A stretch of 7,694 bases of DNA from an uncultured Bacteroidota bacterium (GTDB lineage: Bacteria > Bacteroidota > Bacteroidia > Chitinophagales > Chitinophagaceae). The notes beneath the pieces are model-generated. The model made no database searches. It was given only the letters and a program-made list of their open reading frames with translations, and was not told the origin of the DNA. The stretch's first letter is position 1; every line of letters begins with the position of its first letter. The stretch is taken from NCBI GenBank assembly GCA_946479055.1, contig CAMLEX010000215.1:1-7694 (forward strand), written 5' to 3'. Both the position numbers and the translations under genes were made by a program. This document shows, piece by piece, positions 1 to 5,731 of this stretch.

Positions 1-1196
1 TCATGCAGTTCTGCAAGAGCAGTTTTTTCAGCCGGCCAATAGTTCATCTCAGCATTGATGTTGATGGTGTATTTGCTGTCCCATGGGGGATTGATCCTGT
101 CATTCCATATTCCCTGGAGGTTGGCTGCCTGACCGCCGGGTTGTGAAGACGAAATCAATAGATAACGGCCGTATTGATAATACAGCGTTACAAACGAAGG
201 GTCATTAGTTGAATTAAATTTTTTCAAGCGTTCATCTGTAGGCAACAATGCCGCGTCAGTGGTTCCCAGATCCAGCTTTACCCGGGTGAAATATTTTTGA
301 TAGGCAGAAACATGAGCAGGCAGGATCGTTGAAAAAGATTTTGGATATGCTTTATTCAAATACCTGGCCGCCCTCCTATTTTCATCACCACTGATATCAT
401 GATAGTTATTGAAGTTGGTAGCAATAGAAATATAAAGTGTTACTGCATTGGCCTCTTTTACTATAAGAGCAGTATCATTTGCATTTAAGTCTCCGCCCTC
501 AAGTTTCATACGGACAATCCCTTTATAATTCACCATGCCTTTAACCGTTTCATGATCTGAAGTAGTTCCAGTGACCGTTAGCTCTTTTGCAGGTGTTGTT
601 GTAATAGTCGCTCTTTTTTGAGGTGTCGTAAAAGATGCCGTAAAAGAAATACTACCGGCTTTACTTGCCGTTAATCGCATCACCACAACCCGGTCAGGGA
701 AAGAGGCCAATGCTTCCCGTGTATAAGTAACGTCCCCAACTGTATAAGAGGTTTTGGTTACCGCTCTTTCAATATCCAATTCTCTGTAATAATTTGAAAA
801 ATTTTCATGTCCATTGAATGCCAGTTGCAGACTGCCTACCGGTTCAAATTTTTGACCATGAGATTTTTTTGTGATAATAACTCTATTGGCTATTCTTTCA
901 GCCTCTTTTTGTTTGCCTTCGAAAATTAATTGCCTGATGATGGGGAGAGAATCCAATAACAACGGATTATCGTTACGATTTGGGCTACCACTCCAAACCG
1001 TATGTTCGTTTAATTGAATAATCTCTTTTTCTACATTTCCATAAATCATGGCTCCCAGCCTTCCGTTTCCAATAGGCAGCGCATTTTCCCAGGTTCCACC
1101 TGATGGTTGCTTGTACCAAAGTTTTAAAGCTGGTTTCGTTTGGCAGAAGCCGTGATTAGTTATTAATAACCATATAACTGAAAACAGATATTTCAT
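1..1196 (-). CDS. GH95 alpha-L-fucosidase, N-terminal half (3' end outside window)
   Basis: A secreted or periplasmic glycoside hydrolase expected to remove terminal alpha-1,2-linked L-fucose from glycans such as xyloglucan side chains. The visible 398 codons begin with a signal peptide (MKYLFSVIWLLI..., likely cut after GFC, before QTKP). The GH65/GH95-type N-terminal beta-domain follows, with 'ALPIGNGRLGAMIYG' near residues 41-55 and 'QLNEHTVWSGSP' near 61-72. A linker leads to the start of the (alpha/alpha)6 barrel, with 'QPGGQAANLQGIWND' near 352-366 and 'YTININAEMNYWPAE' near 376-390. N379 and N381 of the NIN motif match, by family knowledge, the two catalytic-site asparagines of GH95; the catalytic Glu and Asp lie in the missing half. 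GH95 enzymes are usually about 750-820 residues. I chose the ATG at 1196 because an in-frame stop lies only four codons upstream and the signal peptide starts there. No clear ribosome-binding site is visible, which is normal for Bacteroidota. Family assignment is very secure; the fucose linkage is inferred. Confidence 0.93.
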   Translation of the reverse strand, partial: MKYLFSVIWLLITNHGFCQTKPALKLWYKQPSGGTWENALPIGNGRLGAMIYGNVEKEIIQLNEHTVWSGSPNRNDNPLLLDSLPIIRQLIFEGKQKEAERIANRVIITKKSHGQKFEPVGSLQLAFNGHENFSNYYRELDIERAVTKTSYTVGDVTYTREALASFPDRVVVMRLTASKAGSISFTASFTTPQKRATITTTPAKELTVTGTTSDHETVKGMVNYKGIVRMKLEGGDLNANDTALIVKEANAVTLYISIATNFNNYHDISGDENRRAARYLNKAYPKSFSTILPAHVSAYQKYFTRVKLDLGTTDAALLPTDERLKKFNSTNDPSFVTLYYQYGRYLLISSSQPGGQAANLQGIWNDRINPPWDSKYTININAEMNYWPAEKTALAELH

Positions 1197-1786
1197 CGTC
1201 AGGCTGTTTTATACATCATAGAACAGGTCATATTCATTTGAAAAATCAATGTTACCTACTTTAATTAAGCCCAGGTTAAAATTCGTAGAATAGCTCATGA
1301 AAGACTAGCACATTTGTAAAAATTGCTGTTCGAAATGTTCAGAAAGACTATAATTTTATTCATCGGCAACATTGGTTTTTCACGTATACAGAATTATTCA
1401 TCAATCTGTTTCATAAATACAAGGACCAACAGCGGCACAATCATAGGGTTTAGCCTGGGCAGGTAAATCGGATTTTCTCCTTCAGCCTCTGATCTTTTCA
1501 GTCATGATTCTTGCAGATAAAGGCGTGTGAATAATTATAAGGAGTACCCGGAAGCTGTTTTTAGACAGTTACTACTCCTTAATAAAATCAAAGTCATACG
1601 GCTTTTTAATCCGCCGAAATCAAAGCAGCCCACAAAAAAATTGTTGTCATTGATAAAATGATAGCGGAACTAATGGCATTAAAAAAATTATTTGCGGGAT
1701 ACCCACCATCATTTTCTTTGTCTCCTTAATTTCAGAAATCTTTGAACTTATTTGATCTCCTTCAAATATAACAGGATCATGTCCGC
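1197..1786. other. Gene-poor spacer upstream of the fucosidase
   Basis: No intact gene is visible in this 590-base AT-rich stretch. It should carry the promoter of the minus-strand fucosidase, but I found no convincing Bacteroidota -7 element (TAnnTTTG) with a -33 partner. Two minus-strand open stretches look protein-like but are unrecognised. One, about 1407-1511, has no start codon near its beginning and ends PMIVPLLVLVFMKQIDE. The other lies between about 1655 and 1810, in a different frame from the glycosidase tail, and ends KKMMVGIPQIIFLMPLVPL..., which resembles a membrane segment. Its internal ATG (about 1712) follows an AAGGAG run. These could be scraps of decayed genes or chance. A structured inverted repeat at 1539-1580 is listed separately. 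Confidence 0.5.
1539..1580. repeat. Interrupted inverted repeat (two nested stems)
   Basis: The outer arms AAGGAGTA (1539-1546) and TACTCCTT (1573-1580) are perfect complements. Inside them, AGCTGT (1553-1558) can pair with ACAGTT (1565-1570) using one G-T pair, around the loop TTTTAG. The internal bulge is asymmetric (CCCGGA on the left, AC on the right). No T-run follows directly on either strand, so a canonical intrinsic terminator is not supported. It could be a transcript-end structure for the decayed minus-strand glycosidase upstream, a regulator site, or a relic. Confidence 0.45.
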
Positions 1787-2011
1787 TCAATCCTGATAAT
1801 TTTTGCGACCTTTTACTTGTATGTTATAATTCCCCGGCTGTAATTCAAAAATATAGTTCCCGTTATCTGCCCCTAAATATTTTATTCCTTTTAGCTTGAT
1901 GAGCGCAAACTTTCCCACCTTTATGTCATTCAGTGAAACTGCATTTAGATGAAGAGTTGCCGAAGTATTCGCAGGAACCTCAAAATGATAAAAACAACTA
2001 TCCCCCTTTAT
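1787..2011 (-). pseudogene. C-terminal tail of an alpha-L-rhamnosidase-like glycosidase
   Basis: About 74 codons stay open on the minus strand and end in TGA (1787-1789). They cannot be a full gene: an in-frame TAA lies at 2012-2014 and there is no start codon near the beginning. The translation contains FEVPANTSATLHL, then GIKYLGADNGNYIFELQ, then PGNYNIQVKG. This matches the layout of the C-terminal beta-sandwich of bacterial alpha-L-rhamnosidases (GH78), where 'VPxNTxATVxLP' is followed by a short loop, a 'dG..vyev' strand and 'GSGNYxF'. The rest of the enzyme, some 600 or more residues, is absent. It lies on the same strand as the fucosidase, so it may once have been part of the same plant-glycan locus. 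Other glycosidases carry similar C-terminal sandwiches, so the exact family is uncertain; the coding-like character is clearer than the name. Confidence 0.5.
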
Positions 2012-2036
2012 TTAAGAAGGAAAGAATGGTACACCG

Positions 2037-2085
2037 ATGAAACAGTTATTTCGTCGCATTAGTTTTGGTATCTTGTAGCCTCTAA
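2037..2085 (+). pseudogene. Possible lipoprotein signal-peptide scrap
   Basis: An ATG at 2037 opens MKQLFRR... and stops at TAG (2076-2078). If one base is skipped around 2053-2056, the other frame reads ALVLVSCSL and then TAA (2083-2085). Joined, this resembles the start of a Bacteroidota lipoprotein, with a positive start, a hydrophobic core and an L-V-S-C lipobox. It lies directly upstream of the 83-codon ORF. This is suggestive only: the stretch is short and could be chance, or the 13-codon frame could be a leader of the next gene. Confidence 0.2.
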
Positions 2086-2096
2086 TTATTCATAGA

Positions 2097-2348
2097 ATGT
2101 CAGATCAACATAAACTAGCGATATTAATCTCCATTAGCAGAAACGCAATTCCCGGTATTGCCGCCCGATTAAGTTTCAATTCACTCAGTAAAGCTTTGAA
2201 TCTTTCAAAACAAGAGTTGGATGTTTTTCTGTTTGATCTAAACAAACGCCGTTTTATTTCTCAGTATTCAAAAAAAGGAGTCGACGGATTCACTGTCGTT
2301 ATAAATCAATCTGGACTCGATGCTGTACAGGATGAAACATTTATTTAA
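2097..2348 (+). CDS. Small winged-helix-like protein, function unknown
   Basis: An 83-residue, probably cytoplasmic protein that I do not recognise as a named family. The pattern resembles a winged helix: a first helix around LAILISISRN (7-16), a helix-turn-helix-like segment SFNSLSKALNLSKQELDVFL (26-45), a third helix ending in LNKRRFI (48-54), then a two-stranded wing with a turn at KKGVDG and the strand FTVVINQ (about 65-71), ending in GLDAVQDE. This is the 'LxxxGFI...vxxTxxG' layout of small MarR/ArsR-like wHTH proteins, but DNA binding is inference. I chose the ATG at 2097 because an in-frame TAG lies 18 bases upstream. No gene is close enough to suggest an operon, and no clear ribosome-binding site or terminator is visible. 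It may be a real small regulator or a remnant of a larger one. Confidence 0.55.
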   Translation: MSDQHKLAILISISRNAIPGIAARLSFNSLSKALNLSKQELDVFLFDLNKRRFISQYSKKGVDGFTVVINQSGLDAVQDETFI

Positions 2349-2651
2349 GTATACCTCCATTTCAACACCCAGTTAAATCCTTCACTTTGGCGTGTTACAG
2401 CAAGTAAGATATGTTCCTGTTTCGGCGCACAATAAAAAAGTCAGAAGAAGTTCCTCCGCTTACCACTTTGAGTTCATGCTTACGAACTGGAGAGCACGAG
2501 GAGAATTTACGAAGTAGTTTTCGGAAAGTCCGGCAATATAAACGGTTTCCTCCGTAGTCGGCTGGCTACATAAAAAAGATAAAAACAAGGAGGCTTTTTT
2601 CATAAGATCATCTGCCGGTTATTCACCAAGAGTGGGCTATTTTGTTTCCAA
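2349..2651. other. Spacer between the wHTH ORF and the receiver gene
   Basis: About 300 bases with no recognisable intact gene. On the minus strand, an ATG at 2603 opens a 47-codon frame to TAA at 2460-2462. It begins MKKASLFLSFLCSQ, resembling a secretion signal, but the remainder is unrecognised. A different minus-strand frame continues past that stop with a protein-like stretch (KHELKVVSGGTSSDFFIVRR), so this may be a frame-shifted gene scrap. A small inverted repeat AGTTC...GAACT lies near 2470-2487. The promoter of the downstream receiver gene should lie in the last 100 bases; TATTTTG at 2638-2644 resembles a -7 element with one spacer base too few and is very close to the ATG. Confidence 0.4.
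2460..2603 (-). CDS. Hypothetical 47-residue ORF with signal-like N terminus
   Basis: The frame runs from ATG (2603) to TAA (2460-2462). The N terminus MKKASLFLSFLCSQPTTEET looks like a secretion or lipoprotein signal with a Cys at residue 12, although the residues before the Cys do not form a good lipobox. The rest (VYIAGLSENYFV...) matches nothing I recognise and has no repeats or membrane segments. It overlaps no known gene and lies in the otherwise empty spacer. It may be the start of a decayed secreted protein, since an adjacent frame continues to look coding after its stop. I would not trust it as a functional gene without homologues. Confidence 0.22.
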   Translation of the reverse strand: MKKASLFLSFLCSQPTTEETVYIAGLSENYFVNSPRALQFVSMNSKW

Positions 2652-3053
2652 ATGATTATAAAAAAAAACAAGGCCACCGTTGGTATCAGTGATGATCATC
2701 CACTGCTTCGCGAAACAATGAAACTGTGCCTGGAAACGGCAGGGTACAACGTTATCCTTGAAGCGGAAAACGGTAAAGAATTGGTTGAAAAAATTGATCC
2801 TCACCAGCTACCGGATATTTGCCTGCTGGATATTAATATGCCGGTCATGAATGGATATGAAACGACGACTTACCTTAAAAAAAACTGGCCTACCGTAAAA
2901 GTGCTGATCTATTCGATGAACAAAGACAGCTGGGCAAGTGAAAAAGCATTTGCCTGTGGAGCAGACGGCTATCTGGTTAAACCATCCACTATAGATGAAC
3001 TGGAAACCGCCATCGATAATATTGTAGAATCAAACGCTGCTAAAAAAAGCTGA
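2652..3053 (+). CDS. Stand-alone receiver (REC) protein, CheY-like
   Basis: A 133-residue cytoplasmic phospho-acceptor protein made of a single receiver domain with no output domain. The phosphorylation set is complete: acidic pocket D14-D15 (SDDHP), phospho-acceptor D60 in LLDINMP, the switch Ser S88 in VLIYSMN, and the conserved K110 in GYLVKP. The sequence is closest in style to the receiver half of NarL/FixJ regulators (DDHPLLRETMKLCLE), but it ends after helix 5 (ELETAIDNIVE) with only a short Lys-rich tail. That length is normal for a single-domain receiver, so it need not be truncated. Such proteins usually act as phosphorelay intermediates or bind a partner protein. The kinase is not in the window. 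The ATG at 2652 gives the expected start just before beta-strand 1. Its 3' end faces the NarL-type regulator 59 bp away. Confidence 0.9.
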   Translation: MIIKKNKATVGISDDHPLLRETMKLCLETAGYNVILEAENGKELVEKIDPHQLPDICLLDINMPVMNGYETTTYLKKNWPTVKVLIYSMNKDSWASEKAFACGADGYLVKPSTIDELETAIDNIVESNAAKKS

Positions 3054-3056
3054 ATT

Positions 3057-3075
3057 TTTAACCAATGAGGTTAAA
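3057..3075. terminator. Possible bidirectional stem-loop between convergent regulators
   Basis: TTTAACC (3057-3063) and GGTTAAA (3069-3075) form a perfect 7-bp stem around the 5-base loop AATGA. It lies 3 bases after the receiver stop codon and 37 bases beyond the stop of the convergent response regulator, where a shared terminator would be expected. The stem is AT-rich and no strong T-run follows on either strand, so termination efficiency is doubtful. Confidence 0.35.
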
Positions 3076-3112
3076 TGGTCAAAGAAATTTCCTCAATAGT
3101 GGCGCAAAGAAA

Positions 3113-3745
3113 TCAGGCCATTTTATTGTCCAGGCAATATCTGGTTAATTGGGCATTTGTTTTCATGCTCATCTTGGCGAGTATCCTTGTCCGGTAGGTG
3201 CTTACTGTACTAATGCTCAAGGAAAGTTCTTCTGCAATTTCAATAACCCGGGAACCGGAAGCAATACGCTTAAAGATATCAAATTCACGATTTGAAAGCT
3301 CCTCATAAGGTAGTTTGTGAAAATGGCCCTCCTCCAGGTTTTCAACCATTTTTTCGGCCATGAAGGAAGATATATATTTATGGCCTTGCAAAACGACCTT
3401 TACAGCTTTTAATAAGTCTGTTGATGCCGCCATCTTGCTTATATAACCCGAAGCTCCTCCTTTCAGAGCCCGGATAGCATATTGTTCTTCCGGAAAAAGG
3501 CTGAGAATTAGAACAGGAATCTGTGGAAAATATTGTTTTATATACGGCAAAACGTCCAGACCACTTCGACCCGGCATGGACAGATCGCAGATAATGATCT
3601 TGTAATTACCTGTCATAGTTTTGCTGATCATTTCTTCGGCATCATTTGCTTCTTCTATAATCGCAGTGGGATATTGTTCCAGTAAAATCTGTTTGAGTCC
3701 TTGGCGGAGGATCGCATGATCATCGGCAATCAAAATGCGGATCAT
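3113..3745 (-). CDS. NarL/FixJ-family response regulator (REC + LuxR-type HTH)
   Basis: A 210-residue cytoplasmic transcription factor of a two-component system. The receiver domain spans about residues 2-120, with acidic pocket D8-D9 (IADDH), phospho-acceptor D54 in ICDLSMPG, switch S82 and K104 in GYISK. The LuxR/GerE DNA-binding domain covers about 147-205: LSNREFDIFKRIASG, then IAEELSLSISTVSTYRTRIL, whose second part is the recognition helix. The length is typical for the family and all key residues are present, so it should be functional. ATG 3745 places the start directly before beta-strand 1. No histidine kinase is adjacent, so it is an orphan in this window. It converges on the stand-alone receiver gene, and both could be served by one distant kinase (inference). 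A small 6-bp hairpin at 3835-3850 lies about 90 bases upstream, in its promoter or leader region. Target genes cannot be told from sequence. Confidence 0.95.
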   Translation of the reverse strand: MIRILIADDHAILRQGLKQILLEQYPTAIIEEANDAEEMISKTMTGNYKIIICDLSMPGRSGLDVLPYIKQYFPQIPVLILSLFPEEQYAIRALKGGASGYISKMAASTDLLKAVKVVLQGHKYISSFMAEKMVENLEEGHFHKLPYEELSNREFDIFKRIASGSRVIEIAEELSLSISTVSTYRTRILAKMSMKTNAQLTRYCLDNKMA

Positions 3746-4032
3746 AAAAATTAATTTAAGAATGTCCCAGTCTTTCTGCTTGCCTTTACAGCTGATTAGA
3801 AAAAATGGTAAATGGTATGTTATTTCCAGTGATTTATCTTGAAAAAGATAGTAAGCATCATACTCATGCAGTAGAAGCTACACCATATTATCATCATCTG
3901 AATATTTAATTTATTTATTTTTTATATTACTAAGTGTATTTGCTTAATGAATGAATGAATTAAATCGCATTTGGCTGAAAACTGGATGGATTTGTTGGCA
4001 TTGCCTGTCTTTTTCAAAATAAAAGAAATGTG
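3746..4032. other. AT-rich regulatory spacer upstream of the response regulator
   Basis: No intact gene is visible. Very AT-rich DNA (about 3900-3935) and a short tetranucleotide run, AATG repeated three times (about 3946-3957), lie here; the promoter of the minus-strand regulator should be in the part nearest 3745. A plus-strand open stretch at 3959-4036 (KSHLAENWMDLLALPVFFKI) reads like the C-terminal end of a protein, possibly a small membrane protein, but has no start codon and an in-frame TGA just before it. It is too short to name. Confidence 0.4.
3835..3850. repeat. Small perfect hairpin with GAAA loop
   Basis: TATCTT (3835-3840) and AAGATA (3845-3850) are perfect complements around GAAA. 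On the plus strand this would give a GNRA tetraloop; on the minus strand, the coding strand of the response regulator, the loop is TTTC. It lies about 90 bases upstream of that gene's ATG, so it could be a palindromic operator half-site pair or a leader hairpin. The function is unproven. Confidence 0.35.
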
Positions 4033-4416
4033 TTAAGGTAGAAATCGAAAGTGATTTCTACTCAAGAAAAGATCCCCGGTTCTGTTGAAGCCCTGAGCCC
4101 AACTAAGGGCCGAAAAGTTCTCGTCGTACTTCCGGCCTGTATCAACTAACGGGTTAAACCACGCGTTAAGAAAATTAATAGTCAAAATATTGGAAGGGGT
4201 ATTGATGGTAAGAAATGTTTGTTTATCAATCGGACAAAAACTGGTAGCATCAGAATAAGCAGTCAGCAAGACCATTATTGGAATTTTCGCATTTGCATAC
4301 ATATGAATACATGCTATTCGCAATGTTATTTCCAGTTCTACCGTTCAGTATTCATGATAGAAAAGAAGGATTCTGCACAGGCCCAGTAATTCATAGACGT
4401 ACCCGATCTTAACCTG
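4033..4416 (-). pseudogene. Possible decayed response-regulator receiver domain
   Basis: One minus-strand frame stays protein-like across 4416-4033 except for an in-frame TGA at 4345-4347. Before the stop it reads YELLGLCRILLFYHEY; after it, VELEITLRIACIHMYANAKI then PIMVLLTAYSDA. This parallels a receiver domain: 'dLLLfD..MP..dGlEit..I' followed by beta-strand 4 'iPIivLTAYSDa'. The phospho-acceptor Asp would be replaced by Tyr, and the alignment needs a missing codon and an extra Leu. Downstream (DKQTFLTINTPSNILTINFL) is a loose match to the switch-Lys region, with Lys-Pro degraded to Thr-Pro. The final part (GFNRTGDLFLSR) is not receiver-like. The only available start after the stop is TTG (4321-4323). 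A strong hairpin spans the end. I read this as a dead regulator gene, but the similarity is weak and rests on pattern only. Confidence 0.3.
4038..4061. terminator. Strong hairpin at the end of the 4033-4416 remnant
   Basis: GTAGAAATC (4038-4046) and GATTTCTAC (4053-4061) form a perfect 9-bp stem with a 6-base loop (GAAAGT). On the minus strand it is followed by CTTAACACATTTCTTTT, moderately T-rich, so it fits an intrinsic terminator for a minus-strand transcript. It overlaps the last codons of the decayed minus-strand frame, suggesting the original stop lay nearby. Confidence 0.5.
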
Positions 4417-4492
4417 CTATCTACCAGCAACAACTTCAGCATAATTTGAATGGAGCTTTAACTACACTATTTCAATCGAAGATCCCTTTTTT

Positions 4493-4591
4493 CTAGCCAA
4501 AATCTAATGCCATTCGTGGTGTGGCAATTTTTGGAATTTTATCTATTTCAGGAGAAAAAACATTGCATTTTAAAATACTAATACCTGGCAT
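4493..4591 (-). CDS. Hypothetical 32-residue minus-strand ORF, possible gene tail
   Basis: The frame runs from ATG (4591) to TAG (4493-4495) and is also open upstream to an in-frame TAG at 4631-4633, giving 45 codons in all. The sequence (MPGISILKCNVFSPEIDKI then PKIATPRMALDFG) has the mixed, non-repetitive character of a soluble protein end, but I cannot assign it to a family. It could be the 3' end of a decayed minus-strand gene whose body was replaced by the plus-strand permease remnant that begins at about 4648. It could equally be chance, since short open frames are common in AT-rich DNA. Confidence 0.2.
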   Translation of the reverse strand: MPGISILKCNVFSPEIDKIPKIATPRMALDFG

Positions 4592-4647
4592 TTGAATAAT
4601 ATGATCCTCATAATTAATCCTAAAGGGATACTATTTTGACTATTTAC

Positions 4648-4805
4648 CTGAAGAATATTTTTACTGAAGTAGGTAATATCACAATATTCACTACAAGATT
4701 TTTTAAAGAAGTCTTTACTCCTCCTTATGAGATAAAGGAATTCATCCGGCAATTCCATTGGTAGGCATCACAGGTTTCATTATGGGATTAGTAGCTATTA
4801 TGTGA
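4648..4805 (+). pseudogene. Remnant of MlaE/YrbE-type lipid ABC transporter permease
   Basis: This is the N-terminal piece of the inner-membrane permease of an Mce/Mla lipid transporter. From a CTG at 4648 (likely a mutated ATG) the frame reads LKNIFTEVGNITIFTTRFF, then KEVFTPPYEIKEFIRQ, ending in FHW and TAG (4762-4764). A second frame then continues from 4755 with PLVGITGFIMGLVAIM and TGA (4803-4805). Intact relatives run from 'FIRQ' through about eight residues into 'SLPLVGITGFIMGLV...', the first membrane helix. The jump between frames therefore fits an internal deletion of about 25 bases. The remaining 200 or so residues, including the helices that form the pore, are gone. The plus-strand order, permease then Mce protein, matches normal mla operons, but the ATPase gene between them is missing. 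A minus-strand ORF across this segment (4570-4758) is only its antisense shadow. Confidence 0.72.
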
Positions 4806-5015
4806 TAATTAATCATTGATATCAGTGAAGGGTAGAAAGAAACCTAAATTTATTATTTGTGCATAAGAAAAATCTGTTCAGTTTGTATATCGAATATATC
4901 TCTTATCACCGGCTAAATGGGGAATACAGTAATTAATGAGGAAGCCATTTCCCACTGACTGACTATCCAGTCTACGGTACCTATATTGATACACAAATCA
5001 AAGCTGTAATAACCG
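4806..5015 (+). other. Spacer between permease and Mce remnants, possible second permease scrap
   Basis: Most of these 210 bases show nothing recognisable. The last part (open from 4940 to the TGA at 5030-5032, plus strand) reads FPLTDYPVYGTYIDTQIKAV and then ITGAISR. In shape, 'D...YGTYI.t.IK' resembles a later membrane-helix region of MlaE-type permeases, where 'aDaiaLyGtyi' is followed by a short loop. This is a tentative reading. If right, the deletion that removed the ATPase gene and the Mce N terminus has its right edge near 5010-5020. Confidence 0.3.
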
Positions 5016-5731
5016 GTGCAATCTCAAGATGAAATAGAATTATTAACAGATACGTCAGTAATGGTTGGATTGGTCATAAAAAAAGGAATTCAGCAGTTTA
5101 TTAAAACAGATGCCAATGCCAGCATTGGTTCAGATGGATTAATGGGTGACAAAGTATTAACTATCTATCCTGGTGCTGGAAGCCAAAACCAGGTCAAGGA
5201 CAATAGCCTAATTTCTTCGCGGCCTGCTATAGAAATGGAAGATGTAATGAGCAGTGTGAAAACGAGTATAGATAATGCAGGGATTATAACCGCCCAGCTG
5301 GCCCAGTTTAGCTCAAAGATGAATAATGGAGATGGTGCACTATCCAAACTGATGACTGACAGGAAATTTAGCAATAGTATTCAAAATACACTTGTGAACC
5401 TGGAAAATAGCTCAAGAGAGTTTGCCAGGTTCACAACTAAGATGAACGATGGCAAAGGAGCATTATCCAAACTGATAAGTGACGAAGAATTTGGCAAAAC
5501 ACTTGATTCTACCATGTCCAATCTGCAGGCCGGAACAAAGAACTGAGTGAAAATATGGAAGCGGCAAAGAGTAATTTTTTATTGAAAGGTTTTTTTAAAA
5601 AGAAGAAAAAAGCGGAAGCCAAAAAAGCTGCTGATCTAAAAAAACAGAACGATTCAAAGAAGAAAAATGACTTGAAAAAGTCAGCTGTCCGGCAAAAGAA
5701 AGATAGCACAGATACTAAAGTCGTATTCTAA
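5016..5731 (+). pseudogene. Mce/MlaD-family substrate-binding protein, truncated and frameshifted
   Basis: The periplasmic, membrane-anchored lipid-carrying subunit of an Mla-type ABC transporter, now broken. The first open frame (GTG 5016 to TGA 5544-5546) holds the second half of the MCE domain: DEIELLTDTSVMVGLVI, QQFIKTDANASIGSDGLMGD, then KVLTIYPG. Two copies of a helical repeat follow (KMNNGDGALSKL near residues 101-112 and KMNDGKGALSKL near 142-153), as is common in Bacteroidota Mce proteins. The usual N-terminal membrane anchor and first MCE strands, about 50-60 residues, are missing; an in-frame TAA lies three bases before GTG 5016. At 5541-5546, AACTGA reads as AAC-CTG-AGT if one C is restored. 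The new frame then gives LSENMEAAKSNFLLKGFFKK and a Lys-rich tail to TAA at 5729-5731, exactly the tail expected for this family. Both lesions point to a dead gene, although the frameshift alone could be a sequencing error. Confidence 0.88.

Noticed and set aside
3763..3843. Plus-strand 26-codon frame starting ATGTCCCAG
   Set aside because: Short, without recognisable features, and placed in the promoter region of the minus-strand regulator; most likely chance.
3946..3957. AATG tetranucleotide run considered as a phase-variation tract
   Set aside because: Only three units and not inside or near the start of an intact gene.
4570..4758. Minus-strand frame of 62 codons
   Set aside because: It lies antisense to the MlaE-like remnant, whose translation matches a known family, and has no features of its own.
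5165..5374. Minus-strand open frame of 69 codons
   Set aside because: It is antisense to the clearly recognisable Mce domain and repeats; composition follows from the opposite strand.
5509..5709. Minus-strand frame of 66 codons very rich in Phe
   Set aside because: The Phe runs are the complement of the Lys-rich (AAA/AAG) tail of the Mce protein.
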